Assembly: GCA_029194675.1 (NCBI GenBank)
Contig: JARFXP010000001.1
Location: forward strand, 1,356,501-1,420,500
Source of the DNA: Nitrospira sp.
Lineage (GTDB): Bacteria; Nitrospirota; Nitrospiria; Nitrospirales; Nitrospiraceae
Length of the DNA: 64,000 nt
Direction of reading: 5' to 3'
In this document: positions 8,462 to 18,208 of the stretch, piece by piece
How positions within the stretch are numbered: the first letter of the stretch is position 1
How the letters are laid out: each line of letters starts with the position of its first letter
Position numbers and translations under genes: made by a program
Notes under the pieces: model-generated
Seen by the model: only the letters and a program-made list of their open reading frames with translations
Told to the model about the DNA's origin: nothing
The model's database searches: none

Positions 8462-9676
8462 ATGATGAACCGCCTCACACAATGGATGAATTGGCTCCAT
8501 TCATGGTGTGGCTTGCTCTTTGGATGGCTCTTGTTTGCGGTGTTTCTTACCGGGACGCTGACGGTCTTCGACACCGAGATCACGGCGTGGATGCAGCCGG
8601 AGTTACACGAGATCACATCGGATACGGGACAGTATGGTGAATCTGCGTATGGGCTGGCGCAACTGAACTTGCCGCTTGCACGCGACGATCGAGGTTCTAT
8701 CGACAGCTCCCTTCTCCTAGTCAAGTTACAAGAGAAGCGGACCTTCTCCGGACAAACGATTGATCCGGCCACCGGCCGCTTGGTGAGCTTCCGCGACACA
8801 TAGGGTGGTGATTTCTTCTACCACTTTCACTATGGACTTCTATTCGGGTGGCCAGGCGCATGGCTGGTCGGTATCGCTGCGATTGTGATGCTCATCACCC
8901 TCGCCACCGGCGTGTGTGATAGTCGGTGGACATACAAGGACGTGGTGATGGTTCGTCTTCGGCCTTTTCCACGCGCTTGGTTGGATGCTCACAACCTGAC
9001 TGGCATTCTCGTCATCCCGTTTCATCTGATGATTGTCGTCACGGGTCTCGCGATGTTTTGGTCGATTTATATGCCGGTGGACCTCCCATTTCTCCGCGAA
9101 AGCGAAAACATCCTGCCTCTGCTTTCCATTCTGCACTTCGCGCAATTCGGGGGCCGTCCGATGCGGTGGCTCTATTTCATTATGGGATTAGCGGCCACCG
9201 TGATGATTGCGACAGGACTCGTCCTATGGACCACCAAGCGGCAGAGAACTCAAGCGGGCCGTTCAAGCCAGACGGGGTATCGCATCGTTGAAGTCCTCAA
9301 TGTCGCCACAGTAGCAGGATTACCGGTAGGCGTGGCGGCGTTCTTCTGGGCTAATCGACTCTTGCCCATGGCACTGACTGAATGATCGCTCTGGGAGATT
9401 CGCTGTTTCTTTATCGTCTGAGGCCTGTGTCTTATCCATAGTCTTCTCTCCCGAGGTTCCATCAAGGCTTGGAGAGATCAACTGTACGGGTCTGCGTGCC
9501 TGTTGGGATCCTTGCCCCTGCTCAATGGATTGACGACAAACAGTCATCTGTTGACGACGGTACCAAAGGCGCAATGGGCGATAGCGGGTGTTGACCTGAC
9601 GGGGCTCACGGTGGGTACGTTGCTCGGCTGGACTGCTCGACGGGTCGGAAAGAGGGCGTTAAGGAATCACGAATAA
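8462..9676 (+). pseudogene. PepSY-family iron-uptake-type membrane protein with three in-frame stops
   Basis: A single frame can be read from ATG 8462 to TAA 9674 as one PepSY-associated transmembrane protein, interrupted by TAG at 8801, TGA at 9383 and TGA at 9419. There is no frameshift. The N-terminal part has LHSWCGLLFGWLLFAVFLTGT. After the first stop comes GGDFFYHFHYGL, the family's conserved block, where a glutamate or glutamine codon is expected in place of TAG. After the last stop the membrane C-terminus continues through GLCLIHSLLS and WRDQLYGSACLLGSLPLLNG. Such proteins usually accompany siderophore or TonB systems, but none is nearby. It is most simply a recent pseudogene; readthrough or sequencing error are alternatives. 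Confidence 0.8.
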
Positions 9677-9709
9677 ACACATCATTTCATCCGGCAAAAT
9701 GTGCAGTTG

Positions 9710-9931
9710 TCATATACAATTACAATTGGCATCTATCAATTGCTGTCCAATCTTGATCGCTTTGGTATGGGCTTCCTCTTCAGATTCGCTGGCTGCGCCA
9801 ATTGTCTGTATAAGCTGCGGCTCGTCTGCCCCCTCGGATGCTGGGGGCCAGATGGTGGTTTCAAGCAGCCAACTGGTCCCAATGCGACGTGCCGCACTGA
9901 CGATCTTTCTCCCGTTGTGTAGTATCTCCAT
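9710..9931 (-). CDS. Small conserved-looking hypothetical protein (73 aa)
   Basis: This short acidic protein starts MEILHNGRKIVSAARRIG and ends in an acidic, helical tail (SESEEEAHTKAIKIGQQLID). It has no signal peptide or membrane helix. A CAGGAG ribosome site 8 nt upstream of the ATG on the minus strand supports translation. I do not recognise a named family. The pattern of a small beta sheet followed by a helix resembles single-domain regulatory or stress proteins, but no function can be given. Confidence 0.55.
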   Translation of the reverse strand: MEILHNGRKIVSAARRIGTSWLLETTIWPPASEGADEPQLIQTIGAASESEEEAHTKAIKIGQQLIDANCNCI

Positions 9932-10523
9932 AGCCCCTGCTCCTGTGCCCTATCACAACTAGCCTCACTGCATCTTTCGCCGTCCGTAGTTCTATGCGTC
10001 GGTCAGCCCTGAGGCGAGTCCAAAAATTACTCCTTTCTCTGCTTGAAATCACCAAGGTTATACAGCTGCCCACAGGCTCTCGGGAAGGAAGACACATGCC
10101 AGGCACCACGTCTCACAAAGACCGTCCCGCCAATCGGAGTCACAGCCCGTTGAACAGATAAGTACCGAGAACAAACTGGCGCAGTATCAGCGACGTCGCA
10201 AATCGCGCTCATTAAAAGAGCGTTTTGCTGAACTGCTATGGAGTCCAGAAGGAATGAGTTTCACTGCGCCGCATGCGCCGGACGATTCGGCAGCATTGCA
10301 CAGAAAGCTGGGATGGCAGAAAAGAAAGACTTCAGGAGATCCTACAGCGCTTAGAACAACCAATTGTGGGACTGGAACGGCGTCTGATCTCGAAGCCGCC
10401 GAAAAAAGCACCGAATGAATCCTACAACCGTCGCCTATGCACATGGCCATCTTGCTCCTAAGACGGCACTCTGTTAAGGTGTGCCTCCATCTTTACTTCT
10501 ACACTGGACATCAATATCTCTGA
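9932..10523. other. Gene-poor stretch before hflK with a possible gene remnant
   Basis: No confident gene. On the plus strand a short frame opens at ATG 10096 after GGAAGGA (MPGTTSHKDRPANRSHSPLN, stop near 10161). A second frame then runs open through about 10149-10418 (ENKLAQYQRRRKSRSLKERF and onward). Joined by a frameshift they could be a decayed small basic protein. I see no terminator or recognisable promoter here. Confidence 0.3.
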
Positions 10524-11651
10524 ATGGTCTGGGACCCAAAAGATCCGTGGGGCAAAAAGCCTGATCCACTTGAAGAGGCTTTCAAGCAGGCCCAATCGCA
10601 ATTCAAGAACATTTTCCCTCCCGGTGGGTTGAAAAATATCCTACCATCAGGCGGCATCGTGAACCTCGCCATTGCCGCCTTGCTGATCGTCCTGGTCTGG
10701 CAGAGCGTGTTTATCGTTGCACCGGATGAAGAGGGTGTCGTGAAACGGTTCGGCGTTCCGGTCCGTACGGTGGAACCGGGCCCTCACTTCAAGATCCCTC
10801 TCGCTGAAACCGTCCTCCAGCCGAAGGTCGCCAAACTCTATCGCGTGGAGGTCGGTTTCCGCACCAATCAGCAAGGCCGCCAACAGATGGTACCTCAGGA
10901 AGCCTTGATGCTGACCGGCGATATGAACATCCTTGCGATCGAATTCATCGTTCAGTACAAGATCAAAGAAGCCCGCAACTTCCTGTTCAACGTGGCCGAT
11001 ATCCATGAGACCATCGGTAAAGCAGCTGAGGCCTCCATGCGAGAAGTGGTCGGCAAGAGCAAGATTGACGAAACCCTGACCACCGGGAAAGCGGTGATTC
11101 AGCAAGATACCATGACCTTGCTCCAGACGATCCTCGACCAGTATCAGGCCGGCGTACAGATCGCCGCAGTGCAACTCCAAGACGTCGATCCTCCAGAAGC
11201 CGTTGCTGCCGCGTTCAAAGACGTGACGAACGCCAAAGAAGACCGGGAAAAGCTCATCAACCAGGCGCAAGGGTACCGCAACGACATCATTCCGAGGGCA
11301 AAGGGTGAAGCCGCTGAACTGGTCAACCGGGCAAGGGGGTTTGCTCAGGCGCGCGTCAATCGTGCTCAGGGCGAGACGAATCGGTTCCTCGCCACCTTGA
11401 AGGAGTACAACCAAGCGAAGGATGTCATCAGCAAACGCATCTATATCGAAACCTTGGAAGAAATCCTTCCCCATATGGAGAAGATCATCATCGAGGGGAA
11501 AGGCGGGGAGCGCCTCTTGCCGTATCTTCCGCTGGACCGTCTCTCCAAACCTGTGTCCACACCCACTGCCAAACCGGTCCCACAACCTGAGAGCGAGGAA
11601 CCCAGGCCTGACCCATCGTCCACCCTAAGGTCAAGGAACACCAGGCCATGA
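10524..11651 (+). CDS. hflK: FtsH protease modulator HflK (SPFH/PHB family)
   Basis: This 375-residue protein has a short Gly/Pro/Lys-rich cytoplasmic N-terminus (DPWGKKPDPLEEAF), one transmembrane segment at about residues 46-66 (IVNLAIAALLIVLVWQSVFIV) and a periplasmic SPFH domain (APDEEGVVKRFGVPVRTVEPGPHFKIP). A long helical coiled-coil follows (AKGEAAELVNRARGFAQARVNRA). HflK with HflC forms a membrane cage around FtsH and limits its access to membrane substrates. The C-terminus is Pro/Ser-rich. The stop overlaps the hflC ATG (ATGA). Confidence 0.92.
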   Translation: MVWDPKDPWGKKPDPLEEAFKQAQSQFKNIFPPGGLKNILPSGGIVNLAIAALLIVLVWQSVFIVAPDEEGVVKRFGVPVRTVEPGPHFKIPLAETVLQPKVAKLYRVEVGFRTNQQGRQQMVPQEALMLTGDMNILAIEFIVQYKIKEARNFLFNVADIHETIGKAAEASMREVVGKSKIDETLTTGKAVIQQDTMTLLQTILDQYQAGVQIAAVQLQDVDPPEAVAAAFKDVTNAKEDREKLINQAQGYRNDIIPRAKGEAAELVNRARGFAQARVNRAQGETNRFLATLKEYNQAKDVISKRIYIETLEEILPHMEKIIIEGKGGERLLPYLPLDRLSKPVSTPTAKPVPQPESEEPRPDPSSTLRSRNTRP

Positions 11652-12508
11652 CGAAGCAAGGATTGGTGATCGCACTCCTCGCTGTGACGGTTGCGCTGTT
11701 TGTACTTGGGGCTTCCCCCCTCTTCGTCGTGGATGTGATCCAGACTGCGATCGTCGTGCAACTCGGGAAGCCCGTTCGAAACATCACTGAGCCGGGGCTG
11801 TACGTGAAAATACCGTTTGTTCAGGAGGTCACGTACTTCGAGAAACGACTGTTAGACTACGATTCGAGTGCCCAGGATGTCATCACCGAGGACAAGAAGA
11901 CGCTGCTCCTGGACAACTTCGCCAAATGGCGAATCACTGACCCCTTGAAGGTGTATCAGGCGTTCCAAAGCCAGCGCGGTGCTCTTCAACGGCTGCACGA
12001 CATCATCTATTCTGAACTCCGCGTGGAGTTAGGTCGACACGACCTGATTGAGATCGTCTCAAGCACGAGGGCCGACATCATGAAGGTGGTCACCGCACGA
12101 GCGAACGAAAAGGCCTCGGCGTACGGCATTGAAATTCAGGATGTGCGGATCAAGCGTGCCGACTTGCCGGAACAGAACGAGAAGGCGGTCTTTGCACGCA
12201 TGCAAGCCGAACGGGAACGGCAGGCCAAGCAATATCGCGCTGAAGGAGCAGAGGAAGCGCAAAAAATCCGATCGGAAGCCGAAAAAGACCGCGAAATTAT
12301 CCTCGCCCAGGCCTATAAAGAATCTGAAGAACTCCGCGGCGGCGGTGATGCCAAAGCATTTCGGATCTATGCCGATGCCTACCGGCAGGATCAGAAGTTT
12401 TTCGAGTTTACCCGCTCGATGGAAGCCTACAAGAGCGCCTTCAAAGACGGCTCGACGTTGGTGATGAGCCCGGACTCAGAGTTCTTCCGCTACCTCAAGC
12501 AACGCTGA
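11648..12508 (+). CDS. hflC: FtsH protease modulator HflC (SPFH/PHB family)
   Basis: This 286-residue partner of HflK has an N-terminal signal anchor (LVIALLAVTVALFVLGASPLF), then the SPFH domain (VDVIQTAIVVQLGKPVRNITEPGLYVKIPF). It ends in a helical region with the typical HflC block DVRIKRADLPEQNEKAVFARMQAERERQA and EGAEEAQKIRSEAEKDR. Translation is coupled to hflK by a 4-nt overlap. It is the last gene of the two-gene operon; a convergent folate gene begins 24 nt later. Confidence 0.92.
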   Translation: MTKQGLVIALLAVTVALFVLGASPLFVVDVIQTAIVVQLGKPVRNITEPGLYVKIPFVQEVTYFEKRLLDYDSSAQDVITEDKKTLLLDNFAKWRITDPLKVYQAFQSQRGALQRLHDIIYSELRVELGRHDLIEIVSSTRADIMKVVTARANEKASAYGIEIQDVRIKRADLPEQNEKAVFARMQAERERQAKQYRAEGAEEAQKIRSEAEKDREIILAQAYKESEELRGGGDAKAFRIYADAYRQDQKFFEFTRSMEAYKSAFKDGSTLVMSPDSEFFRYLKQR

Positions 12509-12532
12509 GATTCAGGAAAGCCCCACAATCTT

Positions 12533-14193
12533 TCAGCTTTTTGGGTCGAGATTGATCCGCTCACCGGCCGGCTTCTTGGGCAATCCCGGCATGAGCTGAA
12601 TCCCTGAACAGACGGCGGTCACAAATCCTGCTCCGGCTAGAATCTGCAACTCTCGGATCGGAACCGTAAACCCGGTTGGTCTCCCCTTCAACCCAGGATC
12701 GTGTGACAGCGACAGAGTAGTTTTTGCCATGCAGACGGGTAAGCCGCCATATCCCAACGCCTCTGCTGTTTCGATTTGACGCTCAGCCTCAGGTTCGTAC
12801 GTGACGCCGGTCGCGCCATACATGCTAGTCGCGATGGTTTTGATTTTTTTCTGATGGGCCAGGACAATTCATAGAGATGTTTGAAGTGAGCCGGTTTCTC
12901 CGATGTCCTGACGACGGCGGAGGCCAGCTGGTCAGCTCCCTTCCCGCCATGGACCCAATGGGTTGAGACTGCCGCATCTGCCGCTCCCATCTTAAGCGAC
13001 TGTTCCCGAACCCAATCCAATTCATCCTGAGGATCATCCTTGAAGGCATTGATGGCGACAACGACCGGTACACCATGCGTTAGGACATTGGTGATATGCT
13101 GCCCAAGATTGGTGATTCCCTTCGAGAGCGCTTCCCGATTCGAACCCGTTAGACTCGAAGGCAAGGCAACGCCTGCCTTGGCAACGCCTCCACCGCCATG
13201 GAGCTTCAGTGCCCGTAATGTCGCCACGACCACTGCTGCGGTCGGAGCAAATCCCGATGCGCGACACTTGATGTTAAAAAACTTTTCTGCTCCAAGATCG
13301 CTGCTGAAGCCCGCCTCTGTTATAACGAAGTCTGCGCATCTCAGCGCAATCGCGTCGGAAATGATCGAGCAGTTGCCATGCGCGATGTTACCGAAAGGCC
13401 CCGTATGGACGAATGCCGGAGTCCCTTCAAGAGTTTGAACCAGATTCGGCATGAGGGCGTCCTTTAGGAGGACGGCCATCGATCCCACGCAACGAAGCTC
13501 CTCGGCCGTGACTGGCGTACCGGCCCTTGTCAGCCCCACGAGTATTCGCCCGAGCCGCTCGCGGAGATCGCGCTTATCTTTCGCTAGCGCCAGCACCGCC
13601 ATCACCTCTGAATCCTCGGTGATGACGAATTGCCCCAGGCGTCTGTCCGGTTCTTCACTCAACATGATCTTCCGGAGAGCACAATCACTGATGCTCAAGG
13701 TCCGAGGCCACGTAATCCGTTGAGGATCGATCGAGAGAGCGTTGCCATGAAACAGATGATTATCGAGGAACGCGGAGAGCAGATTGTGGCTGGCAGCCAC
13801 CGCATGGGCATCCCCAGTCAGGTGAAGGTTGATATCTTCCATCGGGGCGACTTGGGCACGTCCTCCACCAGTCCCTCCTCCCTTCGCCCCAAACACAGGA
13901 CCGAGCGATGGCTGCCTGAGAGTAAGCGCGGTACGATACCCTAGCCGCGAGAGTCCCATGGCAAGACCTATCGACGTCGTGGTCTTTCCCTCTCCCAAGG
14001 GCGTTGGGTTAATTGCCGTGACGAGAATATACCGCCCCTTCGGGACAGTCATAAGACGATCCAATACCTGCGGTGAGGCTTTCGCCTTATCGCGTCCGTA
14101 GAGGGTGAGCTCTTCGGCACGGATCCAGAGCAGAGAACCGATTTCGACAATGGGGCGCAAGGTAACGGATTGGGCGATCTCGATGTCGGTCAA
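12533..14193 (-). pseudogene. fhs: Formate-tetrahydrofolate ligase, frameshifted in an A7 run
   Basis: The main frame from ATG 14193 carries the enzyme: NPTPLGEGKTTTSIGL is the ATP loop, with LRQPSLGPVFGAKGGGTGGG and FVHTGPFGNIAHGNCS. The enzyme makes 10-formyl-THF from formate, THF and ATP. After YELSWPIRKK the frame goes wrong, while the true C-terminus (MYGATGVTYEPEAERQIE to INLDPKS, ending at 12533) is in the -1 frame. The switch lies at about 12844-12850, in a run of seven A on the coding strand where eight would keep the frame (AGA AAA AAA ATC). The run has the form A AAA AAA in correct phase for -1 slippage, so the protein may still be made; a base-calling or assembly error is equally possible. 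Confidence 0.85.
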
Positions 14194-14343
14194 GAGGCGC
14201 TCATCATGCCTTGTCTAGGTGGCAGGTAACAGCACAGGCAGTTGGGCAGCGATTTGGAAGCAAGTTAACGTGCGTAAGACGATTGGACTGTCGAGAGGTC
14301 AGAAACAAGTCCGTGGAGCATCAATTAAGATCTGAACTGCCCG

Positions 14344-15363
14344 CTACTCTAAGATGTACTTGGTGGGGTCAAGTGCCTGGCCGTTCAATTTCACCATGTA
14401 GTGCAGGTGTGGACCGGTGGACAGGCCTGAGCTCCCGACAAGCGCAATGACATCGCCACGCTCGACTCTCTGGCCTTCCTTTACCAAGGCCTTCGCAAGG
14501 TGTCCGTAGAGCGTCTCAACTCCGAATCCATGATCCAGGCGGACGATATTCCCAAGCTTAGGATCGTATCCTATGGACGTAATTCTTCCTTGGGCTGGAG
14601 CATGGACCGGAGTGTTTGGCGCGGCCCCGATATCCAATCCATCATGCCAGGCAGGCTTCTCCGTGAAAGGTGAAATTCGCGGGCCAAATCCAGACGTTAC
14701 CCAGCCCTTCACCGGCCAAATTGAGGGCGTCGATGCCCAGCGGGACGAACGCTGCTCGGCTGCTTGTGACAATTCGTCAAGGATATGTTCCTGCACCGTT
14801 GCTTGCCTTGAAAGCCATTCCAGACCTTCTTTCACTGATGCAACGGCCTGGAGGTTATCCCGAGATGACCCTAGGCCAACGGCAGAGGAGTGTTCCTGAT
14901 CGCCGTCGGATATCTGCCTTGAGGCACCCGATGAAGGCCTTGGTTCGTTTCCACCGGAAATCGTGTCTCCTCCTTCGGGAATCGGTACCTCTTCTCCACC
15001 TCTGCCGTTTGCCATATCACCCGTCTTGGGAACTTCTATGCCCAGCATGACTCGAAGCCTTTGATTAACCTCATTCATCGCTCCAAGGCGCTTCTTCAAA
15101 TCATCAATGGCGGTTGAGAATGCCGCAGTCTGCTCTCGTGCACTCATGGCTTCAGTACGGAAAGCCGTCAGCTCCCATACCTCTCCCGTTCTGATGACAT
15201 AGTGTGAAACCACGAGAAGATCGGCAAGGATGACCACACCCAGACAAACCAGCAATCGACGAAGGAGTTTCCTCGAAAAACTGAAGCGGATGGGCTTTGC
15301 AGTGGAACCTCGGAACACTACAACGGTAAAGGCATCGCTGTCTTGAACATTCGTCTGACCCAT
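14344..15363 (-). CDS. M23 family (LytM-type) peptidoglycan endopeptidase, membrane anchored
   Basis: This 339-residue protein has a cytoplasmic N-terminus, one membrane helix at about residues 33-53 (LLVCLGVVILADLLVVSHYVI), a coiled-coil and low-complexity linker rich in Gly/Ser, then a C-terminal M23 domain. The zinc and catalytic residues are visible: WHDGLDIGA (H and D), YGHLAKA and GPHLHYMVKLNG. The family cuts peptide cross-links in the periplasm; all active-site residues are present, so this is probably an active enzyme rather than an EnvC-like activator. It stands alone on the minus strand. Confidence 0.9.
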   Translation of the reverse strand: MGQTNVQDSDAFTVVVFRGSTAKPIRFSFSRKLLRRLLVCLGVVILADLLVVSHYVIRTGEVWELTAFRTEAMSAREQTAAFSTAIDDLKKRLGAMNEVNQRLRVMLGIEVPKTGDMANGRGGEEVPIPEGGDTISGGNEPRPSSGASRQISDGDQEHSSAVGLGSSRDNLQAVASVKEGLEWLSRQATVQEHILDELSQAAEQRSSRWASTPSIWPVKGWVTSGFGPRISPFTEKPAWHDGLDIGAAPNTPVHAPAQGRITSIGYDPKLGNIVRLDHGFGVETLYGHLAKALVKEGQRVERGDVIALVGSSGLSTGPHLHYMVKLNGQALDPTKYILE

Positions 15364-15495
15364 AACCTTCTCCCCCCATGCCTGTGGTATCTACTATAAA
15401 ATAGGTACCTCGACCAAGCCTCGCAAACTACCGACTGACTCCTCCTCGTCGACCCTAAGGATAATGTTTTGACGAGGCAGTTTCAACCACATCAT

Positions 15496-15825
15496 CTAGG
15501 ATGTCTCTCGGTGAACCCACTCAAGATAAGGTGGAAACCCATTACTCACCGGAACTGCTATTATTTCCGGGACCTTGTACGAATGAATCTTCCGTATTGT
15601 TTCTTCGAGGGCATTGAATTTATCAGAAGTTGTTTTGATCAACAGCAGTGACTCTTGTTCATTCATTATCTTTCCTTCCCACCAGTAAGTTGAGCGCACG
15701 GTGGGAATCGTCGAAGCGCAAGCTGCGAGGCGAGAGCGTACCACTTGGTCGGCAATCTTACCCGCTTCATCTTGGCTTGCTGCTGTGACCATGACAACCA
15801 CCACATGAATCGGTTCAGCCGCCAT
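15496..15825 (-). CDS. cutA: Divalent-cation tolerance protein CutA1
   Basis: This 109-residue protein has the complete CutA1 pattern: VVMVTAASQDEAGKIADQVV, LAACASTIPTVRSTYWWEGKI, LLLIKTTSDKF and KVPEIIAVPVSNG. The family forms very stable cytoplasmic trimers with a ferredoxin-like fold related to PII. It was linked to copper tolerance in E. coli, but the actual role is unclear. Length is normal. It is a single gene, about 130 nt downstream of the M23 peptidase gene on the same strand. Confidence 0.92.
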   Translation of the reverse strand: MAAEPIHVVVVMVTAASQDEAGKIADQVVRSRLAACASTIPTVRSTYWWEGKIMNEQESLLLIKTTSDKFNALEETIRKIHSYKVPEIIAVPVSNGFPPYLEWVHRETS

Positions 15826-16122
15826 AGGTGACCAGAATACCCAAGCCCCTCTCTACAATCAACCTGACCATTCCAGCGGAGCGAATGACTCCCAACTCCC
15901 TTGGGTTATTGAGCAACATCCATGCCTTGCCAATTAAGGCTCATGAATAACATTGTGTTGTTTTACAATGACTTATGACTTTAACCCCGGTTGAGGATGT
16001 TGGTCTGAGACAAGCGACTGTATGGTAAACGTGGCGATCAAACAATTTTTTGAACACGATGTTCAAAACCGACCGTTTCCAGTCATTGCACGAGCCGTTT
16101 AAGAGGTGAGCTAAGACCGATC
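15826..16122. other. Intergenic stretch with an inverted repeat
   Basis: No gene is seen. TTGAAC (16050-16055) and GTTCAA (16061-16066) form a 6-bp inverted repeat with a 5-nt spacer. A T run precedes it on the plus strand, so it is not a normal terminator on either strand. It could be an operator. Confidence 0.3.
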
Positions 16123-17490
16123 TTATGCCTTCCCCATCTTTGCTATCTCCAAGAAGTAATGGGCGAATGTCTTCATTCCTCCCGAGGCCTGGCCCCAGTC
16201 GTAATATTCGTTGGGAGCGTGATATCCATGCTCGGGCAGACTCAAACCTATGAAAAGGATTGGCACCTTCCAGGTTTTCTGCATGGTGACTACGGCACCG
16301 ATTGATCCTCCTTCTCGCACAAAGGCAGGATCCTTACCAAACCCAGCCTTTACCGCGCGTTTCACACAATCTACGTAGGATCCGGCAAAACTGCCCTTGA
16401 AGGGATGGAGCATGCCCTCTCGCTCAACCTTCACGCTTGGATTGACCTTGACAACATGCGTTTTGAGCAGGGCAAACACTCTTTCGGGTACTTGGTTGGG
16501 AACCAGGCGCATGCTGACCTTGAGTTCGGCATGACCTGGCACAATTGTCTTAACACCCTGTCCGTGATATCCCCCGCTGAGTCCATGGATTTCGAAGGTG
16601 GGAGATGCCCAGATCCGTCTCATGATATCTGCACGATTCTGCGTACGAAGAGACCGAAACCCGTAGGCCTCTTTGAAACGTTCTACTTCGAAGCCCGACT
16701 TGAGAAAATTCTTGATCTCACTCTTTGTGGGTCCAATCACATCGTCATAGAAACCCGGTAGCTTTACCCTGCCGGTCCTGGCATCGACACAGGTGTTCGC
16801 CACCTCGATCAATTCAGCCAAGGGATTGCGAGCCGCTCCTCCTGTCACACCTGAATGTGCGTCTTTGGCTCCAGTACGCAGAATCAGACGTGCACCGACC
16901 AGGCCTCGCAAACCGTATGGCACAGCAGGTCGTCCCTTGGCAATCCAGATCGTATCCGAAACAACCACGGAATCCGGTCGCGGAATCACGCTGGGGTGTC
17001 GAAGCCCGGCGGCGAAGTGTGGGCTCCCAATCTCTTCTTCCAGTTCCCACAAGAATCGGATGTTGATCGGCCAACCTTGTTCGATAGCATATCGAGCGCC
17101 GAACATCGCCGTGAGAGCCGGTCCCTTGTCATCGGTCGCTCCTCGCCCCCGATAAATGCTGTTTTCATTCTTAAAGACAAACGGCGCCTGCCTCCATTCC
17201 GGCTCTTGCGCCGGCTGCACGTCCAGATGATTATAGATGGTGATAGTCGGATACTGGGCACCTGTGGTCCATCCTCCAGAAACAATAGGGTATCCTCCGG
17301 TCTCTACCACTTGAACCTCGGCATTCATTCCGGTCAAGTACTGCCTCGCAAGGTCAGCCATGCGTCGCATATCGCTCGAACGGGATGAATCCATACTGAT
17401 TGACGGCACCTCTACCATCTGTCCCAACAGATCCTCAAACCTTGGGCGTGACTCCTTTACAAAGTTCCTCAGTCGCCGCTCACTCACCAT
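16123..17490 (-). CDS. M20 family metallopeptidase (dipeptidase/DapE-like)
   Basis: This is a 455-residue two-zinc peptidase. Metal and catalytic residues are in YNHLDVQP, RGATDDKGP, ELEEEIGS, VVSDT and PEHGYHAPNE, with the lid/dimerisation domain inserted between about residues 190 and 320. This arrangement and length fit the carnosinase-like cytosolic dipeptidases (M20/M25/M40). No signal peptide is seen. The exact substrate cannot be told from sequence. The start (ATG 17490) is divergent from the next gene on the plus strand. Confidence 0.88.
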   Translation of the reverse strand: MVSERRLRNFVKESRPRFEDLLGQMVEVPSISMDSSRSSDMRRMADLARQYLTGMNAEVQVVETGGYPIVSGGWTTGAQYPTITIYNHLDVQPAQEPEWRQAPFVFKNENSIYRGRGATDDKGPALTAMFGARYAIEQGWPINIRFLWELEEEIGSPHFAAGLRHPSVIPRPDSVVVSDTIWIAKGRPAVPYGLRGLVGARLILRTGAKDAHSGVTGGAARNPLAELIEVANTCVDARTGRVKLPGFYDDVIGPTKSEIKNFLKSGFEVERFKEAYGFRSLRTQNRADIMRRIWASPTFEIHGLSGGYHGQGVKTIVPGHAELKVSMRLVPNQVPERVFALLKTHVVKVNPSVKVEREGMLHPFKGSFAGSYVDCVKRAVKAGFGKDPAFVREGGSIGAVVTMQKTWKVPILFIGLSLPEHGYHAPNEYYDWGQASGGMKTFAHYFLEIAKMGKA

Positions 17491-17575
17491 ACGAATGATC
17501 CTCCTTGACTCAAAGACAGGGGATTATAGCGATCGTGCCCCGCGAGAGGAAGCAGATCCGGGTTATAAAGTAAGA

Positions 17576-18070
17576 ATGATGATAAGATGCCTTTCATTCA
17601 CCATGACCACATCCGCACGAATCGTCATCCCTCTCGTTGTCGTTCTGCTCACGCTTATAGGAGCTACCCCACGAACACTGCTGTACGCAGAGGAATCGAC
17701 CAGCATCCAACAGATACTCGAAGAACCGCGGATCTATCATCTCCGGCGTGCGACATTGCGAGGGATTGTACGAGATGTACAGCCGCTCGATCCCTACACA
17801 GTTCCAAATGGCGACAACTGTTATGGCGCTTACCTGTTCCGCCTTGAGGACGATGAGGCCACCATTCCAGTAGCAGTGTTGGGTATTTGTGGTAGACCAA
17901 TTGTCCGTGACCCGGAAGTCGAGGATGGAGATCGAGTCGAAGTGAGTGCCACGATTCAGGCACCGAGTCACGGGGGTTACTATCTCAGTTTCAAAGGATT
18001 GAAAGTGGTGACCGAGCAGGAAGGAGTCGTGCAAGCAGTGGCCGATCGCATTCTCCCGATCGTGGAGTAG
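17576..18070 (+). CDS. Secreted OB-fold-like protein of unknown function
   Basis: The frame is open from 17360, but the first part overlaps the divergent peptidase gene. ATG at 17576, 17579 or 17603 is the probable start, giving 155-164 residues. A signal peptide (ARIVIPLVVVLLTLIGA, cut near LYAEE) leads to a beta-rich domain: HLRRATLRGIVRDVQPL, then GDNCYGAYLFRLEDDE and DGDRVEVSATIQAP. This is the pattern of bacterial OB-fold domains that mediate binding in the periplasm. Two cysteines (NCYG and GICG) could form a disulfide. The function is unknown. Confidence 0.65.
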   Translation: MMIRCLSFTMTTSARIVIPLVVVLLTLIGATPRTLLYAEESTSIQQILEEPRIYHLRRATLRGIVRDVQPLDPYTVPNGDNCYGAYLFRLEDDEATIPVAVLGICGRPIVRDPEVEDGDRVEVSATIQAPSHGGYYLSFKGLKVVTEQEGVVQAVADRILPIVE

Positions 18071-18208
18071 GTCTTTCTCTTCAATAGATCTACCGAAATG
18101 CTATGGGATTGCCGCGTAACGAGATCGTGCAGCAGGAACCTTGTCGAATTCATCCACGTTGTGTTGGGAGAGGGAAGCGGAGTCTGATGGCATGAGGTGA
18201 TTCAACCA

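Noticed and set aside
16050..16066. Terminator for the M20 peptidase gene
   Set aside because: The T run precedes rather than follows the hairpin on the plus strand and becomes an A run after it on the minus strand.
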